A stretch of 64,000 nucleotides of DNA, taken from positions 62,001 to 126,000 of the forward strand of contig NZ_CBDCOT010000007.1 in assembly GCF_965219885.1 (NCBI RefSeq), read 5' to 3'. The first letter of the stretch is position 1, and the number at the start of each line of letters is the position of its first letter. Positions 1 to 8,638 of the stretch are shown here, piece after piece. A program made the translations under genes and the position numbers. The DNA comes from Curvivirga sp965219885 (GTDB lineage: Bacteria; Pseudomonadota; Alphaproteobacteria; UBA8366; Aestuariispiraceae). The notes below the pieces were generated by a model, which had not been told where the DNA came from, did not search any database, and saw only the letters and a list, made by a program, of their open reading frames with translations.

Positions 1-2
1 TG

Positions 3-1166
3 ACACCGATCTATGACCGTTTGAAAGAACGTGGTGCTGTCTTTGGTCAGTCTTATGGTCTGGAACATGCGCTTTGGTTTGCGCCAGAAGGTGTGGAACC
101 TGTTGAAGAAATCACCTTCAAACGTTCTAATGCGTTTGAACATGTAGCCGAAGAATGTCGTGCGGTTCGCGAAGATGTAGGTATGATCGAAACATCCAAC
201 TTTGCGAAATACAAAGTAACCGGCACAGGTGCGCGTGACTGGATCAACTATGTCTTTGCTAATAAAGCGCCGAATGTGGGGCGTATGGTTTTGGAACCTA
301 TGTTGAATTATGAAGGTGGTTTAATTGGTGACTTCACTGTTGGCTGTGTAGGCGAAGACGAATTCTATGTGATCGGTACTGGTATTGCTGAAGAATATCA
401 TATGCGCTGGTTTGAGCTGCATTTACCAGAAGATGGTTCTGTGCGCATTGAGGCGCTTGGTCTTGGCTTATTAGGCCTCTCAATTGCGGGTCCAAAATCC
501 CGTGCTTTGTTACAGAAACTCGTCCGTGACGATCTATCCAATGAAGCATTCAAATTCATGGACATTCGTAAAATGGATATCGGTATGATACCGGCTTTGG
601 TCGGGCGTGTTAGCTTTACAGGTGATCTGGGATATGAGATTTGGGTGAAACCAGAATATCAAATCGCCTTGTTTGATCTATTGGTGGAAACAGGCGAAGA
701 ATTCGGTCTTAAGCTATTTGGAGGCCGTGCCTTAAAATCCCTATCTATGGAAAAAGCTTTCGGGTCTTGGTCTACTGAATATCGCCCGATTTATGGTCCA
801 TATGAAGCTGCCATGGGGCGTTTTGTATCTTTACAGAAAGAAGATTTTATTGGTCGTGAGGCTGCATTAAAAGAGAAAGAAGAAGGCAGTAAAATGCAAC
901 TAGTTCTTCTGGATATTGATGCAAGTGATGCAGATGTGATCAATGATGAACCAATTTGGCATGATGGCAAAACTGTTGGTTGGGTAACATCCGGTGGGTA
1001 TGCGCATCATACACAGAAATCTTTGGCTTTGGGCTATGTTCCAAGTGAAGTGGCCATTGATGTAGCTGCAAATGCATTTGAAGTTGAGATTATGGGCGAA
1101 CGTTGTCCGGCAACATTGTTGACCGAACCGCCGTTTGATCCAAAAGCTGAACGCATGCGTGGCTAA
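3..1166 (+). CDS. GcvT-family FAD-dependent oxidoreductase, C-terminal part (partial)
   Basis: The frame is open at the left edge with no start codon, so the gene begins outside the window. The first residues, about 1-30 (PIYDRLKERGAVFG, then GLEHALWFAPEG), are the linker that precedes the T-protein domain in dimethylglycine/sarcosine dehydrogenase-like proteins of roughly 800 residues. The rest is a folate-binding aminomethyltransferase (GcvT) domain followed by its C-terminal barrel; GDLGYEIWV and RALKSLSMEKAFGSW are typical stretches. In this family the missing N-terminal FAD domain oxidises an N-methyl group and the T domain passes the one-carbon unit to tetrahydrofolate. The exact substrate cannot be read from this fragment. 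It is not a stand-alone DmdA, because the sequence continues upstream. A strong terminator follows. Confidence 0.85.
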   Translation, partial: TPIYDRLKERGAVFGQSYGLEHALWFAPEGVEPVEEITFKRSNAFEHVAEECRAVREDVGMIETSNFAKYKVTGTGARDWINYVFANKAPNVGRMVLEPMLNYEGGLIGDFTVGCVGEDEFYVIGTGIAEEYHMRWFELHLPEDGSVRIEALGLGLLGLSIAGPKSRALLQKLVRDDLSNEAFKFMDIRKMDIGMIPALVGRVSFTGDLGYEIWVKPEYQIALFDLLVETGEEFGLKLFGGRALKSLSMEKAFGSWSTEYRPIYGPYEAAMGRFVSLQKEDFIGREAALKEKEEGSKMQLVLLDIDASDADVINDEPIWHDGKTVGWVTSGGYAHHTQKSLALGYVPSEVAIDVAANAFEVEIMGERCPATLLTEPPFDPKAERMRG

Positions 1167-1191
1167 TTCACCAAACTTCCGCTACACCTAG

Positions 1192-1225
1192 ACCCGCAGG
1201 TTACTCTTCCTGCGGGTTCTTTTTT
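1192..1225 (+). terminator. Rho-independent terminator of the GcvT-type oxidoreductase
   Basis: A perfect 9-bp stem (ACCCGCAGG / CCTGCGGGT) with an 8-nt loop is followed by TCTTTTTT. It lies 25 bp after the stop codon at 1166 and runs up to the end of the convergent gene at 1224. Confidence 0.9.
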
Positions 1226-2030
1226 AGAAATATTTCTTATTCAGGTAATCCGCCATTTCACGTTTTACTGCAGGAATTCTATTCCATATTCGCTCAGATA
1301 ATTCAGGATGTGTCGAATAGAAATTATTACTTATAATCAAATAATAATTCTTACTAAGATAAGGTTTTGAGAAATGTCTGATGGTATGATCTCTCTTTTC
1401 TAGAATTGGATTGACTAGATTAGGAAATGAAACAAATGCATCAATTCTTCCCATATCCAAAAGCTTTAATCCTTTCGCAGTATTTTCTACCTCCAATGTA
1501 TTAAAACCATCTTCAATTAAATGTGTGATTACAGAAAAACCTAACTCTGCCCCTACATGCATTTTTACACCTGAAAGCGTTTCTCCATCCCATTTTAAGT
1601 CAGAAGCATTACGGATGTTATAAAAGATCAAATATTCAGATTTGATAAATTTACGTTCATTATCTAACGCACCTGTTTTATCTCTTGGATATTTCGCATA
1701 TTTGCTTCGGGATTCTAGAAAAGATGCGCCGGGTATCATGTCGACTTCACCCATTTCAAGCATTTTGAGACAGCGTTTCCATGGGCGGCGGATCAGGGTG
1801 ATATTGGTTTTTTCTGCTTCTATGACTTCCTGTAGTAATTCAATTTGGATACCCGGGTTTTCAGGGATTTGTTCACCTTGTCCAATGATGAACGGTGGAA
1901 AGTGGTCTGTAGAATAGCATACGAGAATAGGGGAATTATGCGCATGGAGAGATTTGTTGAGGCCGAAACTGGCAAACAACAAACATAGAATAGTCAAAGT
2001 GATCTTTAAGCCTTGTTGAGTAATCCGCAT
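1224..2030 (-). CDS. periplasmic substrate-binding protein, amino-acid (family 3) type
   Basis: A 268-residue secreted protein. I chose the ATG at 2030 because AAGGA lies about 8 nt upstream and it begins directly at a signal peptide (MRITQQGLKITLTILCLLF, then a cut near LHA-HN); a longer frame reaches 2063. The mature part resembles polar amino-acid binding proteins: the opening strand CYSTDHFPPFI, then PWKRCLKMLEMGEVDMIPG and a later DMGRIDAFVS. No permease or ATPase gene lies next to it, so it may serve a distant ABC system or act as an orphan sensor-like binding protein. A second protein of the same general kind is at 39497-40393. The ligand is unknown. Confidence 0.75.
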   Translation of the reverse strand: MRITQQGLKITLTILCLLFASFGLNKSLHAHNSPILVCYSTDHFPPFIIGQGEQIPENPGIQIELLQEVIEAEKTNITLIRRPWKRCLKMLEMGEVDMIPGASFLESRSKYAKYPRDKTGALDNERKFIKSEYLIFYNIRNASDLKWDGETLSGVKMHVGAELGFSVITHLIEDGFNTLEVENTAKGLKLLDMGRIDAFVSFPNLVNPILEKRDHTIRHFSKPYLSKNYYLIISNNFYSTHPELSERIWNRIPAVKREMADYLNKKYF

Positions 2031-2109
2031 AGGCTTTATCCTTTTATATCTAAAGGACAGCATATACCGAATAAGGAATTTTGTGAACCAGGCTTATAAT
2101 GCTTCTAAA

Positions 2110-3024
2110 TTATTTGGACTTGTCTGCAAATCGTTCAATAAGCCAATTTCTCAATTGTTGAACAGCGAAATGGTTCATATCTTCAGGCAGACATACGGAA
2201 TAATATCCGTATCCACTTTCATGAATCAATTCCGGGAACGGCGCAATGAGTTGCCCTGCCGCTATTTCTTTAGCAAATAATTTAGGGTCTGAAATGAAAA
2301 TACCATTGCCTGAAATGACATATTGGGCGGCTAGATGCGCAGTATCGAAGACCGGGCTGGTTTGAGTGTCTTTGTTTAATCCGTTCTTTCGCAGCCAATT
2401 ATCCCAAGTCATAAAGGGGCCGTCTACAGTTTTGATATGAACTGTTTGGTTGCTGGATATGATCTGGGCAACGTCCAGTTTTTCTATGTTATGCTCAGCA
2501 AGTAATGAAGGATGACAGAGTGGTGTTACTTTTTCCTGCCATAGTAAATCCATCACATAGTCAGATACTTGAGGCGTTGAGTAAATAACGGCTAAATCCA
2601 GATTATCTTTACGAAGCTCTGTTGGGCGTCGTGGGGTGCTTAGATGCAATGTAATTTCAGGGTTTTCATTCTGAAATTCCGTTAATAAGGGGACGGCACC
2701 ATAATGCGCAAAGGTTGGTGGAAAAGAGACTTTAAGAGGGATTAACGTTTCTTCATTTTGCAAGCGGTTTAAAGCTTCTTCTAAAGTATCAAAAGCGTGC
2801 GTTAACGCTGGAAGTAATGCTTTACCTTGTTCTGTTAATTCTAATGTATGTGGGCGACGTTCAAAGAGTTTCACCCCTAAAAGGTCTTCCAAATTAATAA
2901 CGTGTCGACTGATCGCACTTTGGGTCACTGATAAAGTTTCAGCAGCTTTCGTGAAGCTATGACGCGTGCCTGTTACTTCAAAAGCACGAAGAGAGTTCAA
3001 AGGTAAAAGGCGACGATTCATCAT
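2110..3024 (-). CDS. LysR-family transcriptional regulator (GcvA-like)
   Basis: A 304-residue protein with an N-terminal winged helix-turn-helix (residues about 6-65: LNSLRAFEVTGTRHSFTKAA, then LSVTQSAISRHVINLED) followed by the LysR effector-binding domain (about 92-300). The PLNSLRAFE opening is typical of the GcvA-like subgroup. It is co-directional with the DUF1989 gene upstream (160 bp away) and with the binding-protein gene downstream, so it could regulate either; neither is divergent from it. The effector is unknown. Two consecutive ATGs (3024 and 3021) are possible starts. Confidence 0.9.
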   Translation of the reverse strand: MMNRRLLPLNSLRAFEVTGTRHSFTKAAETLSVTQSAISRHVINLEDLLGVKLFERRPHTLELTEQGKALLPALTHAFDTLEEALNRLQNEETLIPLKVSFPPTFAHYGAVPLLTEFQNENPEITLHLSTPRRPTELRKDNLDLAVIYSTPQVSDYVMDLLWQEKVTPLCHPSLLAEHNIEKLDVAQIISSNQTVHIKTVDGPFMTWDNWLRKNGLNKDTQTSPVFDTAHLAAQYVISGNGIFISDPKLFAKEIAAGQLIAPFPELIHESGYGYYSVCLPEDMNHFAVQQLRNWLIERFADKSK

Positions 3025-3184
3025 GTTTCATAACCAATCAATCAGGTGATTGTAAGCATCAATTTTAATGACTAAATGTCGGGCAATTATCTTTTTTTTT
3101 CAAGTATGAATTATAAGTTTTTCTGGCTTCAATGCGACCTTCTTGATGATCTATGTCGCATTGAAACCAGTTTGTTAATTGGGG

Positions 3185-4045
3185 TTATAATCCGTGCTTG
3201 CCGCCATAGCCACTTGCTTGGGATTCTTCCCATCCTTGAAGCGCACCATCGGCAGGTTTGAAGATTTCCACATGTAAAGGATAGCAAGGTGTGCTGTCAT
3301 CTGAATGGCTACTGCCACAATCTCCGCCCGGACATGTTGATAGTGCTCCCACCAAGTCAATTTCAGCAAACATTTCCAGAAAATCACCCGGGCGAACAGG
3401 GCTGGCTTTCATGAAATATTGGTGAGTGTCTTTGGTAAAGCCTGTGCACATGAAAACATTTAAAACGTCGTGGACAACAGGCTCTGCCTGCTCAACGCTC
3501 ATATCGGTGCCTTCAACAACTGCACGAGTTAAGTTTGAATGGCAACAATGATTATAATCTACGCCTTTGAGCATATGGTTAGTATAGGGATCACAGCGTG
3601 TTCCAATAACGTCATGGACACCACCGCCGTCTTCATCCCAGCCATACCAATCCAACGTATCATGAGTAATGGTTGCAAGTGGACGTAGGTAGGGGAGGTT
3701 ACTCCATAACCGATCTCCTGTGGAGACATGTGTCGCGTGAAGTTGGCGTGTTTTGCCACTAAAGAAACGTTCTTGCATATTATGGGCGTTGAACAGATTT
3801 AAGTCACCAACCTGTGGGCCTTCCACACTGTTGATGCGGAAGAAATGACCCTTTGGTACGTTGAAAGTTTTCCCATCACGTGGTGGCACAGTCACTTCAT
3901 CAACCTTCACCATATTGGCACGGGCATTTTCATAAAAATCTTTTTCATAGGCCGGCACGCAATCTACATCGTAACAGATGATAGGTTTTTGGGCGCGACG
4001 TTCTGCGGCATCTGCCGGTTCTTGATAATGCGGTTTTTGTGGCAT
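3185..4045 (-). CDS. DUF1989 (urea carboxylase-associated) family protein
   Basis: A 286-residue soluble protein of the DUF1989 family, which is often annotated as urea carboxylase-associated. Recognisable stretches are GHFFRINSVEGPQVGDLNLF, the region around ERFFSGKTRQLH, GTRCDPYTNHML and HCCHSNLTRAV near residue 167; the Cys and His residues there are candidate metal ligands. The start is supported by AGGGA about 8 nt upstream. No urea carboxylase or allophanate hydrolase gene is present; the neighbours are a peptide-class ABC importer and a LysR gene. A terminator at 4114-4141 separates it from the ABC genes, so it probably has its own promoter. The reaction in this context is unknown. Confidence 0.85.
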   Translation of the reverse strand: MPQKPHYQEPADAAERRAQKPIICYDVDCVPAYEKDFYENARANMVKVDEVTVPPRDGKTFNVPKGHFFRINSVEGPQVGDLNLFNAHNMQERFFSGKTRQLHATHVSTGDRLWSNLPYLRPLATITHDTLDWYGWDEDGGGVHDVIGTRCDPYTNHMLKGVDYNHCCHSNLTRAVVEGTDMSVEQAEPVVHDVLNVFMCTGFTKDTHQYFMKASPVRPGDFLEMFAEIDLVGALSTCPGGDCGSSHSDDSTPCYPLHVEIFKPADGALQGWEESQASGYGGKHGL

Positions 4046-4113
4046 CGACTTTTCCCTGAAATTATTATTCTTGATGGAAAGGACGATAGTGATGTTTGTT
4101 TGGGAAGGCCAAT

Positions 4114-4141
4114 AAAAAACGGGAACAAATTCTTGTCCCCG
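4114..4141 (-). terminator. Rho-independent terminator of the ABC transporter operon
   Basis: Read on the minus strand, CGGGGACAA / TTGTTCCCG forms a 9-bp stem with one G-U pair and a 4-nt loop, followed by TTTTTTATT. It lies 36 bp past the stop of the double ATPase gene and before the DUF1989 gene. Confidence 0.85.
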
Positions 4142-4176
4142 CTTTCACCGATCAGTTTAGAAAGTTCTTTATCAAT

Positions 4177-6264
4177 TTATTCGGCGGCGGCTTCAAAACT
4201 GATGATTGGTTCCATTTCCTTAAAAACATCTTCACTGAGATGGCATTTAACTTGATGCCCATCCGCCCATGCATGTATTTCAGGCACTTCAGTTGAGCAT
4301 TTGTTGTTTGGTACTTGGGCGGCGCGTGGGCAACGTGTATGGAATGGGCAGCCACTTGGCGGGTTTACCGCAGATGGAATATCACCATCCAGCACGATAT
4401 GTTTTTTTGTAACCGATGTATCGGCGATTGGAATAGCGGATAACAGAGCCTCCGTATAGGGGTGGTATGGTGGAGCAAAGATTTGATCTGTTGTGCCTTG
4501 TTCCACAATATGGCCTAGATACATAACAATGACACGATCCGCCAAATAACGAACCACGGATAAATCATGAGAAATAAACAACATGGTTGTTTTGGATTCT
4601 CGTTGAATATCCATCAACAATTCGGTTACAGCAGCCTGTACGGATACATCTAAGGCGGATACAGGTTCATCGGCAACCACAATACGTGGGTGACCAGCAA
4701 AACAACGGGCAACACCGATGCGTTGTTTTTGGCCACCAGATAATTGTCGCGGCATGCGCGACGCAAATTCACGTGGCAGTTTGACCAGATCAAGCAGTTC
4801 CAGCATCCGCTCTTCACGCTCTTTCTGACTCTTTCCGATATTAAACTTTTCCAATGTGCGAATGATTTGAGAGCCAACAGAGTGACTTGGATTTAATGTA
4901 TCAAACGGGTTTTGGAATACCATCTGAATAGAGGAAACTGTTTTAGGGTCGCGATCTTCTACTTCTAGGCTCTCAATCCGAATATTATCCATTGAGACGG
5001 ATCCCTCTGATGCTTTTTCCAAGCCTAGGAGGACTTTTGCCAAAGTGGACTTACCACAGCCTGATTCACCAACGATTGCTGTGGTCTCAGATTCGCGTGC
5101 TTCAAAGCTTAAGGTTTCATTGGCTTTTACCGTACGGGTTTTCTTACCGCCAAAAATCGCATTTGCAGCCACATGATAATATTTCTTCAAATTATCAACT
5201 GCCAGTACCACCTTGCCAGCTTGTACTTCTTCATGTTGCGGCATATCCGAAGGCCAAGCATCCCAATCAATATCCTGAAAACGTGCACAACGTGTTTTAT
5301 GACGCTCAAAACCCGGTACAGGGAACATATCAATAGGACCTGCGTTACAGATGTCTTCCACATAGTGGTGACAACGCGGACCAAAGTTACAACCATGTGG
5401 ACGTTGGGTCGGTAAAGGTAACTGTCCGGGAATAGAAAGTAAGGGGCGGCTGTTTTTATCCGCGCCCGGTAAGGGAATGGAACGGAATAAACCTTGCGTA
5501 TAAGGATGGTGTGTATGATCAAATACATCTTCGATCTCACCCGATTCTACTGCTTCACCCGAATACATAACCGTGAGGCGATCACAAGTTTCTAAAACCA
5601 ATCCAAGGTTATGCGAAATAAACAGGATAGAGGTACCGAATTCCTTACGTAAATCTTTGACCAGATCAACAATACCAGCCTCTACAGTCACATCTAATGC
5701 GGTCGTTGGTTCATCCATCAACAACAGCTTCGGATTGGAAAGCAAAGCCATTGCAATGACGATGCGTTGTTGCTGTCCACCTGAAATTTGGTGGGGATAA
5801 GATTTCATAATCCGTTCAGGATCAGGAAGTTTCACGGACTCCAGCATTTTTAAAGATCGACTATAGGCTTCGTCTCTTGAAACTTTTTCATGCAGGATGG
5901 GAACTTCCATCAACTGTTTACCAATCAACATTGCTGGGTTCAAACTTGCCATCGGTTCCTGATAGACCATGGAAATTTGTGATCCGCGGATGTCCTGAAG
6001 TTCTTTTTCTGACATTTCTGCCATGTCACGGCCCATGAACTTTATGGTGCCGGATGTAATTTTTCCGATATTTGAAAGATCACGCATGATGCCCAAGGCG
6101 ACGGTAGATTTACCACATCCTGATTCACCCACAAGCCCCATCGCTTCGCCGGGCATAACCTTACAGGAAAAATCCATAACTGCAGGGATTTCCCCTGCAC
6201 GTACAAAGAAGGAAATATTTAAATTCTCAATTTCCAGAATAGGAGTTGGATCAGATAGTGTCAT
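4177..6264 (-). CDS. ABC transporter ATP-binding protein, fused double ATPase (DppD-DppF type)
   Basis: A 695-residue fusion of two oligopeptide-class ATPases. The first half has Walker A GLVGESGCGKST, signature ISGGQQQR and Walker B LLLMDEPTTALD. The second has Walker A AIVGESGCGKST, signature LSGGQKQR and Walker B IVVADEPVSALD. Each half ends in the Cys-containing oligo/dipeptide C-terminal segment (CNFGPRC and CPFHTRC). AAGGAG precedes the ATG, and the gene starts 11 bp after the permease gene, so it is the last cistron of the importer operon. It should sit on the cytoplasmic face and power the two permeases. Substrates of this class include peptides, nickel, opines and glycosides; the cargo here is not determined. 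Confidence 0.92.
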   Translation of the reverse strand: MTLSDPTPILEIENLNISFFVRAGEIPAVMDFSCKVMPGEAMGLVGESGCGKSTVALGIMRDLSNIGKITSGTIKFMGRDMAEMSEKELQDIRGSQISMVYQEPMASLNPAMLIGKQLMEVPILHEKVSRDEAYSRSLKMLESVKLPDPERIMKSYPHQISGGQQQRIVIAMALLSNPKLLLMDEPTTALDVTVEAGIVDLVKDLRKEFGTSILFISHNLGLVLETCDRLTVMYSGEAVESGEIEDVFDHTHHPYTQGLFRSIPLPGADKNSRPLLSIPGQLPLPTQRPHGCNFGPRCHHYVEDICNAGPIDMFPVPGFERHKTRCARFQDIDWDAWPSDMPQHEEVQAGKVVLAVDNLKKYYHVAANAIFGGKKTRTVKANETLSFEARESETTAIVGESGCGKSTLAKVLLGLEKASEGSVSMDNIRIESLEVEDRDPKTVSSIQMVFQNPFDTLNPSHSVGSQIIRTLEKFNIGKSQKEREERMLELLDLVKLPREFASRMPRQLSGGQKQRIGVARCFAGHPRIVVADEPVSALDVSVQAAVTELLMDIQRESKTTMLFISHDLSVVRYLADRVIVMYLGHIVEQGTTDQIFAPPYHPYTEALLSAIPIADTSVTKKHIVLDGDIPSAVNPPSGCPFHTRCPRAAQVPNNKCSTEVPEIHAWADGHQVKCHLSEDVFKEMEPIISFEAAAE

Positions 6265-6275
6265 AGTCTCTCTCC

Positions 6276-7427
6276 TTAATCTTTCAAAGATTCTTCACGT
6301 AGGGAATCAGCCAATAAATTCAAACCCAGTACGAAAGACATCAAAGCCGCGGCTGGGAATATCGCGGGATGTGCATAGGCACGTAATAATTTCGATCCAT
6401 CTTTAATCATGGTCCCCCAATCGGGACTTTCCGGCGCCATCCCAAGGCCGAAATAGCCTAATGTACCTAACATGATAGTGGTGTATCCAATACGAAGGCA
6501 GATATCGACGATTAAGGGGCCTCGTACATTTGGCAAGATCTCCCAAAGCATAATATACCAAGGACTCTCACCACGTGTTTGGGCCGCTGCAATATAATCA
6601 CGGGATTTCACATCCATCGCTAATCCACGTACGATCCGAAAGATTGCAGGACTTGTAATAAAGACTACAGCTACAAAGATGTTTAATTCATTAGGTTCAA
6701 TATTCACGATGCCTAATGGATCCGCATCAAAGACCAGTCCGAAATAGATCCAACCGCCTAAGATTAAGGTGATCGCAATTTGCCACCACAAAGTTTCTTT
6801 GCGGTTTTTAAACCGAGTATAGAAAAGTGTAAGGAAAAATATGATTGGAAATAAGAAGAAAATACCTGCCATTGTATAAGGAATAGGCGTTTCCATAATT
6901 CCCGGGGTTACCAATAGGTAAAATAACAAGATCACTGGAAAAGCCAGTACCATATTCGCTAGGAAAGATAAGAAAGAATCAATCTTTCCACCAAAGTACC
7001 CTGCAGGAAGGCCAAGGGATACACCAATCATCAAGGCAAACATTGTGGCTGCAGGTGCAATGATAAGGACAATTTGGCTGCCATAAACGACGCGGCTAAA
7101 CACATCACGGGCTAGTTTATCGCCACCAAATAGAAAAGCTTTTGCCGTTTCCGGCTCAATTGTGCCTGGGACTTTATTCTTCATAACCACAATCTGTGCC
7201 AAGGGATCGAACGGTGCGATCATCTCTGCAAATATAGCAGTGAAAACCCAGAAAGATACAATCGCGACACCTGCGATGCCTACTTTTGTTCCAAATAGCC
7301 GACCATAAAGGCCAAGCTGCGATTGATAACGAATACTCAGCGCTAACATGATAGTGAGTGAAAGCCATACAGGCCAGAAGGCCAGAATAACTTGGAATGC
7401 TGTTCCCAATACGGATAATTTTTCCAT
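6276..7427 (-). CDS. ABC transporter permease, DppC type, enlarged
   Basis: A 383-residue membrane protein, while DppC-type permeases are usually near 280-310. It starts 12 bp after the DppB-type gene with a perfect AGGAGG. The binding-protein-dependent transport fold is present, with the coupling-helix region AAAQTRGESPWYIMLWEILPN and the C-terminal LGLNLLADSLREESLKD. The extra length comes from an N-terminal hydrophobic extension (about residues 1-45) and an insertion of roughly 70-80 mostly hydrophobic residues (about 170-250, two added membrane segments with FYTRFKNRKE between them) in the permease core. No frame break is visible, so I read the insertion as genuine. It pairs with the DppB-type permease. 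Confidence 0.88.
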   Translation of the reverse strand: MEKLSVLGTAFQVILAFWPVWLSLTIMLALSIRYQSQLGLYGRLFGTKVGIAGVAIVSFWVFTAIFAEMIAPFDPLAQIVVMKNKVPGTIEPETAKAFLFGGDKLARDVFSRVVYGSQIVLIIAPAATMFALMIGVSLGLPAGYFGGKIDSFLSFLANMVLAFPVILLFYLLVTPGIMETPIPYTMAGIFFLFPIIFFLTLFYTRFKNRKETLWWQIAITLILGGWIYFGLVFDADPLGIVNIEPNELNIFVAVVFITSPAIFRIVRGLAMDVKSRDYIAAAQTRGESPWYIMLWEILPNVRGPLIVDICLRIGYTTIMLGTLGYFGLGMAPESPDWGTMIKDGSKLLRAYAHPAIFPAAALMSFVLGLNLLADSLREESLKD

Positions 7428-7439
7428 TGTCTTGCCTCC

Positions 7440-8477
7440 TTATTTTACACGAATTCTTGGGTTGAGATAGGCATAGCCAATATCGGAAATCAGCTGCGTC
7501 ACCAAAACAACGACTACAGAGACAAGGGAGCAGGCCAAAAGGAGTTCAATATCATTACTGCCGGCCGCAGAGACTAATGTGTAGCCAAAACCTTGGTAAC
7601 GGAACATGATTTCCACAATAACAACACCGGTTAATAGCCAAGGGAACTGCAACATAATGACTGTGAAAGGGGCAATTAATGCGTTACGTAAGGCGTGTTT
7701 GATCACAACGGAATAAAAGCCCATCCCTTTCAATCGTGCGGTTCGAATATATTGCGCAGTCATGACTTCAACCATTGACGCACGTGTCATTCGGGCGATA
7801 TAGCCCATACCATAAATTGCCATGGTCATAACGGGCAACGTGAAGTTATAAAATGTGATTCCCTTAGATGTTGCCGTAGCTGCAGAGCCATTGAGAATAC
7901 CAAGCCACGAAGCAAAGATTACGGTAAAGAAAACCCCTGATACATATTCTGGCGTGGCCGTTGAGACGATTGATGTGACCGATAGACTACGATCTAGTTT
8001 CGACCCCTCTCGCATGCCTGCTAAAATGCCGATAATCAGGGCTGAAGGGACCATTACCAGCATCACGCAAAGCATGAGCCATCCAGTCGCTTCTAAAGCT
8101 GGAAAAATCTTATCAGCAACTTTCTTTTTAAACCCTGTTGAACAACCCAGCTCACCTTGCAAGATGCCATTGAAAGTTGGTTCGATTGGATCGTCACAGA
8201 ATTTGAAGCGTGATTTGATTTCTCCGGTCTTTGGGTCGATTTTTGGCTGCATTGGTACAACACCTAGCCAAACTCCAAAGCGTTCAAAGAATGGTTCACG
8301 ATATCCGTTATTTTGCAACCAAGCTTCAATATGCTCGTCCGTTGCGCGGATATTGGTTTGAGAAATGGAAAGCTTTCTTAAATTTGGTTCCAAATTTACC
8401 AAGAAGAAAACCACCATGCTGAGGCAAACCATGGTCAATGCCATGACGCCCAAGCGCTTTGCAATAAATGAGAACAT
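7440..8477 (-). CDS. ABC transporter permease, DppB type
   Basis: A 345-residue integral membrane protein with the DppB layout: an N-terminal membrane helix (MFSFIAKRLGVMALTMVCLS), a periplasmic loop of about 85 residues, then the permease core. The coupling motif is seen in RTARLKGMGFYSVVIKHALRNAL, and the end is DIGYAYLNPRIRVK. The periplasmic loop contains two cysteines (KFCDDP and LGCSTG) that could form a disulfide. It is the first of three tightly spaced transporter genes and follows the binding protein gene by 161 bp, a gap that holds a hairpin. Confidence 0.92.
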   Translation of the reverse strand: MFSFIAKRLGVMALTMVCLSMVVFFLVNLEPNLRKLSISQTNIRATDEHIEAWLQNNGYREPFFERFGVWLGVVPMQPKIDPKTGEIKSRFKFCDDPIEPTFNGILQGELGCSTGFKKKVADKIFPALEATGWLMLCVMLVMVPSALIIGILAGMREGSKLDRSLSVTSIVSTATPEYVSGVFFTVIFASWLGILNGSAATATSKGITFYNFTLPVMTMAIYGMGYIARMTRASMVEVMTAQYIRTARLKGMGFYSVVIKHALRNALIAPFTVIMLQFPWLLTGVVIVEIMFRYQGFGYTLVSAAGSNDIELLLACSLVSVVVVLVTQLISDIGYAYLNPRIRVK

Positions 8478-8588
8478 TCCGGCCCCCGTTATTCACTCCT
8501 GCATGTTGCCTGCAAGAGATAAGGTCATCCTGATGCTGTTTGTTATTATTTTAGGTGGACAGCGGATTTAATTATAACTGAAGAAGTA

Positions 8589-8621
8589 GGAAGGGTCTCA
8601 AGAACACCAAAAGACCCTCCG
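8589..8621 (-). other. intercistronic hairpin between binding-protein and permease genes
   Basis: GGAAGGGTCT pairs with AGACCCTCC (one bulge) around a loop of about 13 nt in the 161-bp gap. There is no U-tract after it on the minus strand. Such stem-loops commonly protect the 3' end of the binding-protein message so that it is made in excess over the permeases; that role is inferred here. Confidence 0.55.
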
Positions 8622-8638
8622 TTATCATCTTCAATGTA

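Noticed and set aside
3..1166. Reading the first gene as a complete DmdA-type DMSP demethylase
   Set aside because: Length and GcvT fold would allow it, but the frame stays open to the left edge and begins with the linker typical of large FAD oxidoreductases. The sequence style is also not DmdA.
4992..5415. Plus-strand open frames inside the double ATPase gene
   Set aside because: They are antisense to Walker and linker regions of a clearly conserved protein and have no family features.
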